Below are positions 26,493 to 36,118 of a stretch of 64,000 nucleotides of DNA, piece by piece. A program made the position numbers and the translations under genes. The first letter of the stretch is position 1. Every line of letters begins with the position of its first letter. Origin of the DNA: Streptomyces endocoffeicus (GTDB taxonomy: Bacteria; Actinomycetota; Actinomycetes; Streptomycetales; Streptomycetaceae); assembly GCF_016741935.1 (NCBI RefSeq), contig NZ_JAERRG010000001.1:806001-870000 (forward strand), read 5' to 3'. Under the pieces are notes generated by a model, which had not been told where the DNA came from, ran no database searches, and worked only from the letters and a program-made list of their open reading frames with translations.

Positions 26493-26857
26493 CGGGTGGC
26501 CTCCGGCTCGGGCAGCGGACGGCCGACGCGCGCCTCGATCTTCATATAGCGCCACAGGCCGTGTTCGCCGACCTGGACGGTGCGGAAGAGGTTGCAGGCG
26601 GCGGCGACCGCCGGCTGGTCGACGACATCGGCGAGGACGTAGCAGGTCCAGGGCCAGGAGTCGGAGGGGCCGACCATGTGCTGATCGTCGTCGACGGTGC
26701 CGAGGACGGTCACCCCGGGCAGTCCGTACAACTGCGTGAGCATGGATGTGAAGCCGTCCCAGACGATCTTGCTCCCGCCCGTGGGCAGGTCGAAGAAGTT
26801 CTGGTTGACGCCGATGCAGAACAGCACGCGCAGGGGCGGCTCGGGGGAAGCGGACAT
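26489..26857 (-). CDS. IacB-like small protein of indole-3-acetate catabolism
   Basis: 122 residues starting with LFCIGVNQNFFDLP after a short Pro-rich lead, followed by VTVLGTVDDDQHMVGPSDS and VGEHGLWRYMKIEARVGR. From memory this resembles IacB, the short protein of unresolved activity next to iacA in indole-3-acetate clusters. No catalytic motif can be assigned. Compact size with alternating strands would suit a dimeric ferredoxin-like barrel. It lies 53 bp after the iacA-like gene and overlaps the SDR start. A database search would confirm or reject the IacB identity. Confidence 0.6.
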   Translation of the reverse strand: MSASPEPPLRVLFCIGVNQNFFDLPTGGSKIVWDGFTSMLTQLYGLPGVTVLGTVDDDQHMVGPSDSWPWTCYVLADVVDQPAVAAACNLFRTVQVGEHGLWRYMKIEARVGRPLPEPEATR

Positions 26858-26910
26858 GGCGGGTTCCTGCCTTTCGGGGAGTGGCCGGGTCGGAGGTGGC
26901 CGGGGAAGGG

Positions 26911-28074
26911 CTAGAGGTAGCCGGGGAAGGGCCGGACGCCCATGAGGACCGCGCCCGCGCCGTCGTACATGCCCTCCTGCAAGAAGGCGTGTTGCGGGAT
27001 AACCGAGGCGTCGCGCAGATAGCGCTGCATGGGGTCGCCGTCCGCGATGGCGGCGATGCCACCGAGCTGGTAGGTGGCTCGGACGACCTCGAAGGAGGTC
27101 TTCGCGAGGTGGGCGGAGGCGAGCCGCAGCGAGCTGACCTGTCGGGCGCTCGCGGGGTCCCCCGTCGTCACGGTGGCCCAGACCTCCTCGGTGGTTTCGT
27201 AGAAGTAGGCGCGTGCGGACCGGAGTTGGGCCTCGGCCCGGCCGACCGCGATGCGGTAGGTGGCGCGCTCGGCGGGGACCGGGGCGCCCGTGTAGCTCGC
27301 GCGTCCGCCCTGGGCGATGACGTGGTCGAGGGCGGCCCGTGCCACCCCGAGGCCGACGACGGCCAGCACCTGGGCGGCGTAGGGGACGGACGGGTAGCGG
27401 TAGAGCGGTTCGTCCACGGTGGCCTCGCCGCCGCGGACGAACGTCCACTCGTCGGGGACGACGGCCCCGTCCACCACCAGATCGTGGCTTCCGGTGCCGC
27501 GCATGCCGATGACGTCCCAGTTCTCGACGATCTCCACCTGCTCGGGCCGCAGGACGGCGGTGAGCGGGCGGCCGCCCTCGGCCTCCCCGCCCTTGATGCC
27601 CACGCCGAGCACATCCGCGCCCAGGCAGCCGCTGGCGAACTTCCAGCGGCCGGAGACCCGGTGGCCACCCGGAACCCGCTCGGCGGGCCGCACCGGGAAC
27701 AGTCCGCCGGCGAAGACCACATCGGGCCCGTCGGCGTACAGCTCGGCCTGGGTCCGCAGTGGGAGCGCGGCCAGGTAGATCAGGGACGAACCGAAGCTGG
27801 CCACCCAGCCGGCCGAGCCGTCGACGACCGCGATCCGTTCGATGAGCCGGAGGAATTCGGCGGGCGGCAGGGCGTCTCCACCGAATTTCTTCGGTGTGCT
27901 CGCCCGGTAGATTCCCGCGTTCTTGAATTCCTCGATCACATCCCGTGGCACATGCCTCTTCTCCTCGAATTCGGCACGCCGCCGTTGGACCACGTCCAGT
28001 ACCCGGTCGAACGCCGATCCGGAGGCCGACCGCCCCGCGGCCGCCGCCTCGGCGGCATCCAGCGTCTGCGTCAT
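26911..28074 (-). CDS. Flavin-dependent monooxygenase of the acyl-CoA-dehydrogenase fold, IacA-like
   Basis: 387 residues with the group D monooxygenase layout: N-terminal helices with VIEEFKNAGIYRASTPKKFGG, central beta barrel (RVSGRWKFASGCLGADVLGVG), and a C-terminal helical domain ending LRDASVIPQHAFLQEGMYDGAG. Relatives are HpaB/HsaA and IacA, which oxygenates the indole ring of indole-3-acetate with reduced flavin. The start at 28074 is preferred because GAGGAGA lies seven bases upstream; an ATG six codons earlier has none. It heads the run IacA-IacB-SDR-flavin reductase. A perfect palindrome lies 100 bp upstream. Confidence 0.8.
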   Translation of the reverse strand: MTQTLDAAEAAAAGRSASGSAFDRVLDVVQRRRAEFEEKRHVPRDVIEEFKNAGIYRASTPKKFGGDALPPAEFLRLIERIAVVDGSAGWVASFGSSLIYLAALPLRTQAELYADGPDVVFAGGLFPVRPAERVPGGHRVSGRWKFASGCLGADVLGVGIKGGEAEGGRPLTAVLRPEQVEIVENWDVIGMRGTGSHDLVVDGAVVPDEWTFVRGGEATVDEPLYRYPSVPYAAQVLAVVGLGVARAALDHVIAQGGRASYTGAPVPAERATYRIAVGRAEAQLRSARAYFYETTEEVWATVTTGDPASARQVSSLRLASAHLAKTSFEVVRATYQLGGIAAIADGDPMQRYLRDASVIPQHAFLQEGMYDGAGAVLMGVRPFPGYL

Positions 28075-28173
28075 GAGCGAATCTCCTCGCATCGCCGGGC
28101 GGTTCTCCCGCCCGCCTCGTCAACACGCTAGGCGCGGGCGCTCATGAGCCTCAATTGGGCGTCGGACACATCG

Positions 28174-28193
28174 CGTAGGGGATTTCCCCTACG
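28174..28193. promoter_or_regulatory. Perfect palindrome upstream of the iacA-like gene
   Basis: CGTAGGGGA and TCCCCTACG are exact reverse complements separated by TT. The site lies in the 131 bp between the kinase gene (ends 28206) and the iacA-like start (28074), about 100 bp from that start. A dimeric FixJ/NarL-type regulator is encoded two genes upstream, making this its obvious candidate binding site. A C/G-flanked core of this kind is in the size range for such regulators. Nothing else is evident in this gap. Confidence 0.7.
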
Positions 28194-28205
28194 GATGAAG
28201 CCGGC

Positions 28206-29339
28206 TTACCGGCCGGGATCGGCCATCGGCAGCGTGAAGCGGAAGACCGCGCCGCGCGGCTCATTCGCTCCGGCCTCGATCCGCCCACCGTGGCGGGCCA
28301 CGATGCGATGGCTGAGGGCGAGGCCGATGCCGCTGCCGTTCTCCTTGGAGGTGAAGACGCCGTCGAAGATCCGGTCCTCGGGCGGCGGGCCCTTCCCCGC
28401 GTCCCGGACCTCGAGCACGGCGGATCCGTCGCCGCCCCGCCGGGTGGTGACCGACACCGTCCGTTCCGCCTCCGGCCAGCCGGCCATCTCGTCCACCGCG
28501 TTGAAGGCGAGGTTCATCACGACCTGGCCGATGAGTATGTTCTCGCAGCGCACCGGCAGCGGCTCGGCGGTGAGGTCGAACACGACCGGCACCGCGTGCT
28601 CCTGGGCGCGCAGCTCGATGAAGTACGCGCAGTCACGCACGATCGCGTTGAGGTCGGTCAGTTGCTCGGACTGTTCCAGGCGCCCGACGTAGCTCCGCAG
28701 GCTGCTCAGGATCCGCCGGGCCCGCTCGATCTGCCGGGCGGCGTTGTCCAGCCCCCAGGCCACGGTCTCGTCACCGCGTCCGAGCCGGCCGCGTGCCCCT
28801 TCCACGAAGTTGTACGCGGCCGCGAGCGGCTGGCTCACCTCGTGCGCGATCGCCATCGCCATGTCGCCCATGGCGTTGTTGCGGGCCAGATGGTTCAGCC
28901 GCTGGGTGTCGCGGCGGTGCTCCTCCTCGGCGCGGGACAGATCGCGCCGGACCGCCTTCTCCTCGGCGATGTCCCGGAACTGGACCATCACCACCGCCCG
29001 CTCCGGGAGGACGACGCGAATGGCGATCGCCTCGGTGAGAATCTCCTCGCCGCTCCTGGAGCGATAGCACCACTCGGTGGCGCTGATACCGTGCCGCGCC
29101 GCGTGGCCGAGCCAGCGGTGCCCGAGTTCACGGCTGTACTGCCGGGCGTTCTTGCTCATGTCCGGTGCCTTGAGGGGCTTCAGCTCGTCGACGGTCCAGC
29201 CGAGCAGTTCGCAGGCCGCCCGGTTGGCCCAGAGGATCTCGTACGTCCGGGCGTCGTGCAGCAGCACGCAGTACTTCAGGGCCTCCATCAACGTCCGGAA
29301 ACCGGAGGAGGGAAGACGGTCCACGGCGGTGTCCCTCAT
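28206..29339 (-). CDS. Soluble PAS-domain histidine kinase (FixL/IacS-like)
   Basis: 377 residues, no membrane segment. An N-terminal PAS domain (about 14-130) with WANRAACELLGWTVDEL is followed by the H-box with His166 in AIAHEVSQPLAA. The ATPase domain has the N-box VVMNLAFNAVDEM, DAGKGPP and the G2 box GSGIGLALSH. The cytoplasmic PAS suggests sensing of a soluble ligand, perhaps the aromatic substrate. The start overlaps the response-regulator stop (ATGA), so the pair is co-translated. Two-component regulators have been reported in some proteobacterial iac loci (from memory). Confidence 0.9.
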   Translation of the reverse strand: MRDTAVDRLPSSGFRTLMEALKYCVLLHDARTYEILWANRAACELLGWTVDELKPLKAPDMSKNARQYSRELGHRWLGHAARHGISATEWCYRSRSGEEILTEAIAIRVVLPERAVVMVQFRDIAEEKAVRRDLSRAEEEHRRDTQRLNHLARNNAMGDMAMAIAHEVSQPLAAAYNFVEGARGRLGRGDETVAWGLDNAARQIERARRILSSLRSYVGRLEQSEQLTDLNAIVRDCAYFIELRAQEHAVPVVFDLTAEPLPVRCENILIGQVVMNLAFNAVDEMAGWPEAERTVSVTTRRGGDGSAVLEVRDAGKGPPPEDRIFDGVFTSKENGSGIGLALSHRIVARHGGRIEAGANEPRGAVFRFTLPMADPGR

Positions 29340-29953
29340 CGCTCCGCCGGGGGCCGCAGCCCCAGCCGGAGGATGTCATGCACGAGGGTCGCGATGGTCT
29401 CGGCGCCGGTCTTCTCCCGGATCCGGGCGCGGTGCACATCGACGGTCTTGGCGCTGATGCCGAGCCGGGTCGCGATGCGCTTGTTGGGCACGCCGTCGAC
29501 GGACAGTGCGAGCACCTCCCGTTCGCGGGCGGTCAGCCGGTCCAGGCCGGTCCGCAGCTCCCGCTGGGCGGCGGCCCGCTCGAAGCGTTCCCGCGCGGTG
29601 CGCCGCGCGGCCTGCACGACGTCCAGCATGTGCTGGGGGTCGTAGGGCTTCTCGAGGAAGTCGACCGCGCCGTTCTGCAGGGCGCGCACGGACATCCGGA
29701 TGTCGCCGTGCGCGGAGACGAAGACGACGGGCATCGGCGCGCCCGTCTCGTTCAGCAGCTGCTGTACGTCGAATCCGCTCAGCTCGGGCATGCGGACGTC
29801 GAGGACCAGACAGGCGGGCCGGTCGCGGTCGTAGGAGCGCAGAAAGGCACGGGCGTCCCCGAAGCGCTCCGAGCGGATGCCGACCGACTCGAGGAGCCAG
29901 GCGAGCGATTCGCTCAGCTCCTCGTCGTCGTCCAGGATGTAGACGAGGGACAT
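29336..29953 (-). CDS. FixJ-type response regulator
   Basis: 205 residues. Receiver domain (1-120) with acidic residues 8-11, phospho-acceptor Asp52 in VLDVRMPELSG, Ser/Thr switch near 80 and Lys102 in EKPYDP. A LuxR/FixJ helix-turn-helix follows (about 138-200: LTAREREVLALSVDGVPNKR). It forms a two-component pair with the PAS kinase. Its start is 48 bp from the end of operon B, so both may also be read from that operon. The palindrome at 28174 is the best candidate target. Confidence 0.92.
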   Translation of the reverse strand: MSLVYILDDDEELSESLAWLLESVGIRSERFGDARAFLRSYDRDRPACLVLDVRMPELSGFDVQQLLNETGAPMPVVFVSAHGDIRMSVRALQNGAVDFLEKPYDPQHMLDVVQAARRTARERFERAAAQRELRTGLDRLTAREREVLALSVDGVPNKRIATRLGISAKTVDVHRARIREKTGAETIATLVHDILRLGLRPPAER

Positions 29954-30001
29954 CTCAGTCGTCCCGCCGGTGAACCCGGTCGGGTCCCCGGGTGCGGAAG
30001 G

Positions 30002-30829
30002 TCATGAGGCGGCCTCCTTCTGCCGTTCGGCCCGGCGGCGCGCCTGGCGGTCGGGGTCCGGCACCGGCGCCGCGAGCAACAGCCGCCGCGTGTAGGCGTG
30101 TTCCGGTGCCTCGGTGACCTGGGCGGCGGCGCCCGTCTCCACGATGTCGCCACGGTACAGCACGGCCACCCGGTGGCTGATGTGCCGGACCACGGACAGG
30201 TCATGGGTGATGAACAGATACGCCACGCCCGTGGCCTCCTGGATCTCGGTGAACAGGTCGAGCACCCGGGCCTGGGTCGTCAGGTCGAGGGCGCTGACCG
30301 GTTCGTCGCAGACGATCAGCCTGGGGTCGCGGCACAGGGCGCGCGCGATGGCGATCCGCTGGCGCTGGCCACCGGAGAACTCCCGGGGCAGCCGGTGCGC
30401 CGCGTCGTGCGGAAGGTACACACGGTCGAGCAGGGTCCGCACCCGCTGTTCCGCGTCCCGTCGGGCGACGCCGGTCACCAGCAGCGGTTCGGTGAGGATG
30501 TCCAGGACCGTCATGGCCGGGTTCAGCGAGGTGAACGGGTCCTGGAAGACCACCTGGATGTCCTCGCTGAGCGCGCGCCGCTCCCGCTTGCCGAGCCGGG
30601 AGACGGCCCTTCCGCCGTAGCGGATCTCACCGCCGGTGACGGGCGCGAGGCCGAGGACGGCCCGGCCCAGTGTGGTCTTGCCGGAGCCGGACTCGCCGAC
30701 CAGGCCCAGGGTCTCGCCGGGCGCGATGGTCAGGGAGATGCCGTGCAGGACGCGGAACGGCTTCCCGCCACGGCCCTTCGCGGGGTACTCCACCACGACG
30801 TCGTCGAGTTCGAGGAGCGGAACGGTCAT
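30002..30829 (-). CDS. ABC transporter ATPase, DppF-type, operon B
   Basis: 275 residues, a paralogue of 23377-24222. Walker [19 protein letters not shown], signature [15 protein letters not shown], Walker [13 protein letters not shown] and the tail [16 protein letters not shown] are nearly the same as in the other copy. It provides the second ATPase domain of importer B. Its ATG overlaps the stop of the permease-ATPase fusion. It is the last transport gene of operon B and is followed by the two-component system. Confidence 0.92.
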   Translation of the reverse strand: MTVPLLELDDVVVEYPAKGRGGKPFRVLHGISLTIAPGETLGLVGESGSGKTTLGRAVLGLAPVTGGEIRYGGRAVSRLGKRERRALSEDIQVVFQDPFTSLNPAMTVLDILTEPLLVTGVARRDAEQRVRTLLDRVYLPHDAAHRLPREFSGGQRQRIAIARALCRDPRLIVCDEPVSALDLTTQARVLDLFTEIQEATGVAYLFITHDLSVVRHISHRVAVLYRGDIVETGAAAQVTEAPEHAYTRRLLLAAPVPDPDRQARRRAERQKEAAS

Positions 30830-32595
30830 GACGTCATCCCCTTGAGAGGTTCACCGGCACCGGGGCGGGCGGACGGTTCGCCGCGGACCGGACCGCCGTC
30901 GAGCGTCGAGGCCAGGAGGGTGCGGGTGTACGGGTGCCCGGGCGCCGCGAAGATCTGCCGCATCGGCGCCGTCTCCACGATCCGCCCGCCCCGCATCACC
31001 GCCACCCGGTCGCAGATGTCGGCCACCACACCGAAGTCGTGGGTGACGAGGACCATCCCCATGGCGTGCTCCTGCTGGAGGGAGCGCATCAGGTCCAGCA
31101 CCTCGGCCTGGACGGTGACGTCCAGGGCCGTGGTCGGCTCGTCGGCGATCAGCAGCCGGGGGTCGCAGGAGACGGCACCGGCGATGAGCACACGCTGCGC
31201 CATACCGCCGGAGATCTGGTGCGGATACGACCTGAACACCCGCTCCGGATCGGGGATGCCGACCCGCTCCAGAAGCCCCAGCGCCCTGCTGCGGGCCTCG
31301 GCGCGGGACAGCCCGAGGTGGGTGCGCATGGGCTCCACGAGCTGGAAGCCGATCCGGAAGCAGGGGTCGAGGTTGGACATGGGCTCCTGGGGGACGTATC
31401 CGATGCCGTGGCCACGCATCCGGTTGAGGGCGGCGGTGTCCATGCCCAGCAGGTCCTGTCCGTCGAAGGCCAGCCGGTCGGCCGTCACCTCGGCGTCGTC
31501 CGGCAGCAGTCCGAGGACGGAGAACGCCGTCTGGCTCTTTCCCGACCCCGACTCGCCCACCAGGCCCAGGACTTCGCCGCGTGCCACGGTGAGGCTCACC
31601 CCCTCGACGACGCTCTTCTCGCCGTCGGGCTTCGGGTAGCTCACGCGCAGTCCCTCCACGGTGAGCAGGCGGTCCGCCGGGACGTCGGCGGCCGGTGCGC
31701 TCTGGCGGACGACGCGCTTGCGGCGCTTGCGCACCGGCCGCGGCCCGGTCGGGCCGAGCGCGTCGCGCACCGCGTTGCCCAGCAGGCTCGACGCCAGGAT
31801 GGTCAGGCCCATCGCGACGCCCGGCCAGAGCAGCAGCACGGGTGCGTTGTAGATGTTGGTGAAGGCGTCGCCCAGCATCGCGCCCCAGCTGGCCTGGGAC
31901 GCCTTGCCCAGGCCGAGGAAGGCCAGCCCGGCCTGGATGCCGATCGCCACGGCGAACACCTGGGTCGCCTGGATGACCGACGGCGCGACCACCACGGGCA
32001 GCACGTGGCGGCGCATGACGCGCCCGTCGCCGAGCCCCGAGACCCGGGCGGCGTCCACGTACAGCTCCTCGCGGACCGCGATCACGGACGCCCGGATGAG
32101 CCGGAAGACCATCGGCGCCATGATGACGCCGAGGACGACCATGGCCACGTTGAGGTCCTGCGAGACGGCGGCCATCACCACGAGCATCACGATGATGGCG
32201 GGCACGGCCATGATGACGTTGACGATCCAGCCGGCCACGGCGTCGAACCAGCCGCGGTAGAAGCCGCTGATCACACCGAGCGGCCCGCCGACGGCGAAGG
32301 CGACGAGGACGGCGAGGGTGCCGCCCAGGAGGCTGGTGCGGCCTCCGTACAGCAGCCGCGAGAGCACATCCCGGCCGACGCCGTCGGCGCCGAGCGGATG
32401 GGCGTCCGAGGCGGGCGCGAGGGTGTCCGCCATGACGCTGTGGTCGGGGACGTAGTCGGTGAGCAGGGGCGCCGCCAGGCTCGCGGCGATCACGAGGGCC
32501 AGGACGGCCAGGCAGCCGGCGGCCAGCGGATCGCGCAGCGTCCGGCGCGGGAGGCGATCCCGCCGAGGGGTGGGCTCCACATCCACCGCTGTCAT
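30826..32595 (-). CDS. Permease-ATPase fusion (DppC-DppD in one chain), operon B
   Basis: 589 residues. A DppC-type permease domain (about 1-290) with the coupling loop [19 protein letters not shown] is joined through a Lys/Arg-rich linker (RKRRKR) to an ATPase domain with Walker [12 protein letters not shown], signature SGGMAQR and Walker [13 protein letters not shown]. Same architecture as the operon A protein of 599 residues, so the fusion predates the duplication. It overlaps both neighbours by ATGA, as in operon A. Confidence 0.92.
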   Translation of the reverse strand: MTAVDVEPTPRRDRLPRRTLRDPLAAGCLAVLALVIAASLAAPLLTDYVPDHSVMADTLAPASDAHPLGADGVGRDVLSRLLYGGRTSLLGGTLAVLVAFAVGGPLGVISGFYRGWFDAVAGWIVNVIMAVPAIIVMLVVMAAVSQDLNVAMVVLGVIMAPMVFRLIRASVIAVREELYVDAARVSGLGDGRVMRRHVLPVVVAPSVIQATQVFAVAIGIQAGLAFLGLGKASQASWGAMLGDAFTNIYNAPVLLLWPGVAMGLTILASSLLGNAVRDALGPTGPRPVRKRRKRVVRQSAPAADVPADRLLTVEGLRVSYPKPDGEKSVVEGVSLTVARGEVLGLVGESGSGKSQTAFSVLGLLPDDAEVTADRLAFDGQDLLGMDTAALNRMRGHGIGYVPQEPMSNLDPCFRIGFQLVEPMRTHLGLSRAEARSRALGLLERVGIPDPERVFRSYPHQISGGMAQRVLIAGAVSCDPRLLIADEPTTALDVTVQAEVLDLMRSLQQEHAMGMVLVTHDFGVVADICDRVAVMRGGRIVETAPMRQIFAAPGHPYTRTLLASTLDGGPVRGEPSARPGAGEPLKGMTS

Positions 32596-33533
32596 GAGAC
32601 ACGCACCTTCGGGTTGAGCCAGCCGTACGCGATGTCCAGCAGCAGATTGACGGCGACGACGACGCTGACGGTCACCACGACCGTGCCGAGCAGCACGGGC
32701 GCGTCACCGCGTACGGCGGCCGAGTTGGCGAGGGATCCGATGCCCGGCAGGCCGAACACCTTCTCCACCACGACCGCACCGCTGATCAGCCCGATGAACT
32801 GCAGGGCGAGCACGGTCAGAGCGGGCGGGGCGGCGTTCCGCAGCGCATGCCGGAACACCACACTGCGGGTGCTCAGGCCCCGGCTGCGCAGCGTGCGCAC
32901 ATAGTCCGCGCGCAGTACGTCCAGCAACGCGCCCCGCACCTGCATCGCGGTGGCGGCGGTGGCGGCGACGGCCAGCGACACCGCGGGCAGGACGATCGAG
33001 CGGAGCCAGTCGGTGACGGAGGCGTCGATGGCGACATAGCCGGTGGCGGGCAGCCAGCCGAGTTGAACCGCCACGGTGACGGCGAGGACCAGCGCGATCA
33101 GGAAGCTGGGCACGGCGGTGCCGAGCACCGCGGCGAGCTGCACCATACGGTCCACCCAGCCGCCGCGCAGCGCCGCCGCCGTGCCCAGGGCGACGCTGAG
33201 GACCGCGGCGAGCAGCAGACCGGCGAGCACGATGGAGAGGGTGACCGGCAACGTGTCCACCAGGGACTGGCCCACCGGGTCGCCGGTGAACCACGAGCTG
33301 CCCAGATCGCCCCGCACGGCCTGCTCGGCCCAGTGCCAGTAGCGCTCCACCAGGGGCTGGTCCAGGCCGAGTTCATGGCTCTTGGCGGTCACGGCGGACC
33401 GCGTGGCGCTCTCGCCCAGGATGTTGCGGGCGACATCGGTCCCGGTGAGGTTCAGCAGCAGGAACGTGGCGGTGGCCACGACGGCCACCAGGGCCGCTCC
33501 GGCGACGATGCGCCGGAACAAGAAGGCAAGCAC
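32592..33533 (-). CDS. ABC transporter permease, DppB-type, operon B
   Basis: 313 residues, the same length as its operon A paralogue. About six membrane helices and the coupling loop LLDVLRADYVRTLRSRGLSTRSVVFRH. GTG start. It should combine with the permease domain of the fusion protein to form the channel of importer B. The C-terminal [21 protein letters not shown] is almost the same as in operon A. Confidence 0.9.
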   Translation of the reverse strand: MLAFLFRRIVAGAALVAVVATATFLLLNLTGTDVARNILGESATRSAVTAKSHELGLDQPLVERYWHWAEQAVRGDLGSSWFTGDPVGQSLVDTLPVTLSIVLAGLLLAAVLSVALGTAAALRGGWVDRMVQLAAVLGTAVPSFLIALVLAVTVAVQLGWLPATGYVAIDASVTDWLRSIVLPAVSLAVAATAATAMQVRGALLDVLRADYVRTLRSRGLSTRSVVFRHALRNAAPPALTVLALQFIGLISGAVVVEKVFGLPGIGSLANSAAVRGDAPVLLGTVVVTVSVVVAVNLLLDIAYGWLNPKVRVS

Positions 33534-33573
33534 GGGTCGGTTCCTCCTTCCATGTCTCGAAGCGGACCGGTGG

Positions 33574-35082
33574 CTACTTCGCCGCCGGTGCGTAGTTGTG
33601 GAGCGGCGGGTACTGGACCCCGCGCTGAGGCGTGACCTTCACGTCCTTCGCGGTGGCGTAGGCGTTGGCCACGACACTCCAGGGCGCGTTCCACGCCTGG
33701 TCCACGGCATAGGCGTTGAGCTCTTTGAACAGCGCGTCCCGCTTGGCTCCGGTGGCGTCACCGATGCGCGTGATGAGGCCGTCGGCCTTCGGGTCGTGGT
33801 ACTTGAACGGGTTCCAGGTCGACTTCTCGGTCAGCTGCAGCTGAACCTTGTCCCATCCCGTGGGCGCGCCGAGCTTGAAGTACGACATCGCGTACTTGCC
33901 GGACAGCATGCTGCTCATGACCTGGTCGCCGGGCACGTTGTCCAGCTTCACCTCGATGCCGATGTCCTTGAGGGCCTGGGTGAGCGCGGCCTGCTCCTGC
34001 GGGAAGAGCGCGGAAAGGTCCGGGAGGGTGACGGAGAAGCCGTGCGGATAGCCGGCCTCGGCCAGCAGCTTCCTGGCCTTCGCCGGGTCGTAGGAGTAGG
34101 TGTCCTCCAGCCCGGCGTCGTAGCCGTCCTCACCGGGCGCGAACACCTGCGCGGTGGGCGTGCCGAGCCCGGTCTTGGCCGACTTGACGATCCCCTGCTT
34201 GTCGAAGGCGTGGTTGAGCGCTTGCCGGACCTTCACCTTGCCCAGCGCCGGCACCTTCTTCCCGGCCCGGTCCCAGATGTACAGGCCTTCCACGTCGCCG
34301 GGCTCGTACGTGGCGATGTTCAGGCCGCGGGCCTTGACGGTCTTCACCCGGTTGAGGTTGAGCGTGGCGCCGTCGAGCTGGCCGGACAGCAGCGCGTTGG
34401 TGCGCGCGGTCGGGTCGGACAGGTACTTGATGACGACCTTGTCGTAGGGGAAGGCCTTCTTGTTCCAGTAGCCGGGGTTGCGGGCGTAGGTGTACGTCTG
34501 GCCCGCGGTGGTGGCCGATGTGTCCAGCTTGTACGGGCCCGAACCCACCGGCACCTTGGGGTCCTCGAGCGATGCCGGGCCGGCGATCATGCCGGACACC
34601 TGGCCCAGCGCGGGCAGCAGGGACGGGCTGGGGTGACTCAGTCTGATGGCCACGGTGCGGGCGTCGACGGCGTCCACACCGCTGATGTCGCGGATCTCAC
34701 CGGCGGCCGAGCCCGTGCCGCTCTTGGTGTGCAGCAGGTTCCGCTTGACCGCTTCCGCGTCGACAGGGGTGCCGTCGGTGAACTTCACCTTGTCGCGCAG
34801 CTTGAGCGTCAGGGTCGTCTGGGGCCTGTCGTACGCCCATGACGTGGCCAGGTTGGGGGTGGGCCGGCCCTTGGGATCGAGCCGGACGAGGGTGTCGAAC
34901 ACCGGCTGGTAGTACTGCGTTTCGGGGCCGATGCTCGCCTTCGACAGGTCCCACGGCGTGGCCGTGACCGATTCGGCGAGGGTCAGTGTGTGGTCACCGC
35001 CCGCGGCCCGTGTACCGCCGCCACAGGCCGTCGTGGTCGCTGTCAGAAGTGCGGCGCCGATGAATGCCACTGTCTTGCGCAT
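33574..35082 (-). CDS. ABC transporter substrate-binding lipoprotein, family 5, operon B
   Basis: 502 residues with a signal peptide and lipobox TATTTACGGG (Cys20). Family-5 features include KFTDGTPVDAEAV and VRQALNHAFDKQGIV. The paralogue in operon A has 501 residues. Differences outside the conserved blocks suggest that the two importers could bind different conjugates. GGAGAG lies upstream of the ATG. The 103 bp between this gene and the upstream TIM-barrel gene show no clear terminator. Confidence 0.9.
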   Translation of the reverse strand: MRKTVAFIGAALLTATTTACGGGTRAAGGDHTLTLAESVTATPWDLSKASIGPETQYYQPVFDTLVRLDPKGRPTPNLATSWAYDRPQTTLTLKLRDKVKFTDGTPVDAEAVKRNLLHTKSGTGSAAGEIRDISGVDAVDARTVAIRLSHPSPSLLPALGQVSGMIAGPASLEDPKVPVGSGPYKLDTSATTAGQTYTYARNPGYWNKKAFPYDKVVIKYLSDPTARTNALLSGQLDGATLNLNRVKTVKARGLNIATYEPGDVEGLYIWDRAGKKVPALGKVKVRQALNHAFDKQGIVKSAKTGLGTPTAQVFAPGEDGYDAGLEDTYSYDPAKARKLLAEAGYPHGFSVTLPDLSALFPQEQAALTQALKDIGIEVKLDNVPGDQVMSSMLSGKYAMSYFKLGAPTGWDKVQLQLTEKSTWNPFKYHDPKADGLITRIGDATGAKRDALFKELNAYAVDQAWNAPWSVVANAYATAKDVKVTPQRGVQYPPLHNYAPAAK

Positions 35083-35185
35083 GGTCTTCTCTCCACCTGG
35101 TTCATGTGTCGGATCACCTCGATGTCCCCCCGGGTCGTCCTGCCTTCCGGCCGTGCGCCGGCCGGTTCCGCTGCGCGCCGCCCGG

Positions 35186-36079
35186 TCATGGCCGCGCGTG
35201 CCGTGTGGCCCACTCCCCGCACAGCCGCACGCTCTCCTCGGGGGTCGGCCGGGCCCCCCGGTCGACCTCGATGATCAGCCAGCCGTCGAAGTCGTCCGGC
35301 AGCGCGCCGACGAAGCCCTCGATGTCGGCGTTGCCGTGGCCCGGCTCCGACCACAGCCCCGCCAGCACCGTCTTGCGGTAGTCCCAGCCCGCTTCCCTGG
35401 CCCTGGCCGCGAGGCCGAGGTCCAGGTCCTTGATGTGAACGCTCGCCACCCGGTCCGCGTAGTCGCGCACCAGCTGTGCGGCGTCCGCGCCCGCCCAGGC
35501 CAGATGGCCCATGTCGGGTCCGAATCCGAGGACGGACGCGTCGACGGTGTCCAGGACGAAGCGGGTCTCCTCCTCGGTCTCGGCCCAGGTGCCCACATGC
35601 GGGTGGAAGGCCGGTGTGATCCCGTGTGCCCGGACCACCCCGGCGATCTCGGCCAGCAGGTCCCGTACCCGCTCCAGCCGGTCCCGGTCGTCGAGGTGGC
35701 CGACCGCGGGGCGGCCCACCCGCTCGGCGTCCTTCGCCATTCCCATGGCGAGGAAGACGGTGGGCACGCCCAGCGCCGCGTGCTGTTCGGCGGTGCGCGC
35801 CGCGTTGTCGCGGAACGTGCGCCGCTGGGTCTCGTCCTCGGTGAGCCGGACGGATATGTAGCCGGGTGCGGGGGCGATGCCGTGGCCGGCGAGCCGGGCC
35901 GCGTACGCCTCGGGGGTCAGGTCGCCGGGCACCGCGCTGTGCAGGGCCCCGATGCCCGCGTCGCGGATGACCTCAAGCTGCCGGTCGAGCGACGGGGCGA
36001 GCGTGGGGTCGAGCCATCCGTCGGCGCTCGCGACCCACTGCAGCGGATTGATGGCGAGACGGTCCTGCCTGATCTTCAT
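35186..36079 (-). CDS. TIM-barrel sugar isomerase/epimerase-like enzyme (IolE-type site), operon B
   Basis: 297 residues, paralogue of 18202-19089. It starts MKIRQDRLAINPLQWVAS and keeps FHPHVGTWAETEEE, GPDMGHL, HIKD and VIEVDRG in the same order. The metal-site pattern is again IolE-like. It lies between the binding-protein and Gfo/Idh genes, the reverse image of operon A. Likely works on the product of the Gfo/Idh dehydrogenase. AAAAGGA precedes the ATG. Confidence 0.83.
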   Translation of the reverse strand: MKIRQDRLAINPLQWVASADGWLDPTLAPSLDRQLEVIRDAGIGALHSAVPGDLTPEAYAARLAGHGIAPAPGYISVRLTEDETQRRTFRDNAARTAEQHAALGVPTVFLAMGMAKDAERVGRPAVGHLDDRDRLERVRDLLAEIAGVVRAHGITPAFHPHVGTWAETEEETRFVLDTVDASVLGFGPDMGHLAWAGADAAQLVRDYADRVASVHIKDLDLGLAARAREAGWDYRKTVLAGLWSEPGHGNADIEGFVGALPDDFDGWLIIEVDRGARPTPEESVRLCGEWATRHARP

Positions 36080-36118
36080 GGTCGGTGGTCCTTTTCGTAG
36101 GCGCGGTCGGGTGCCGGG

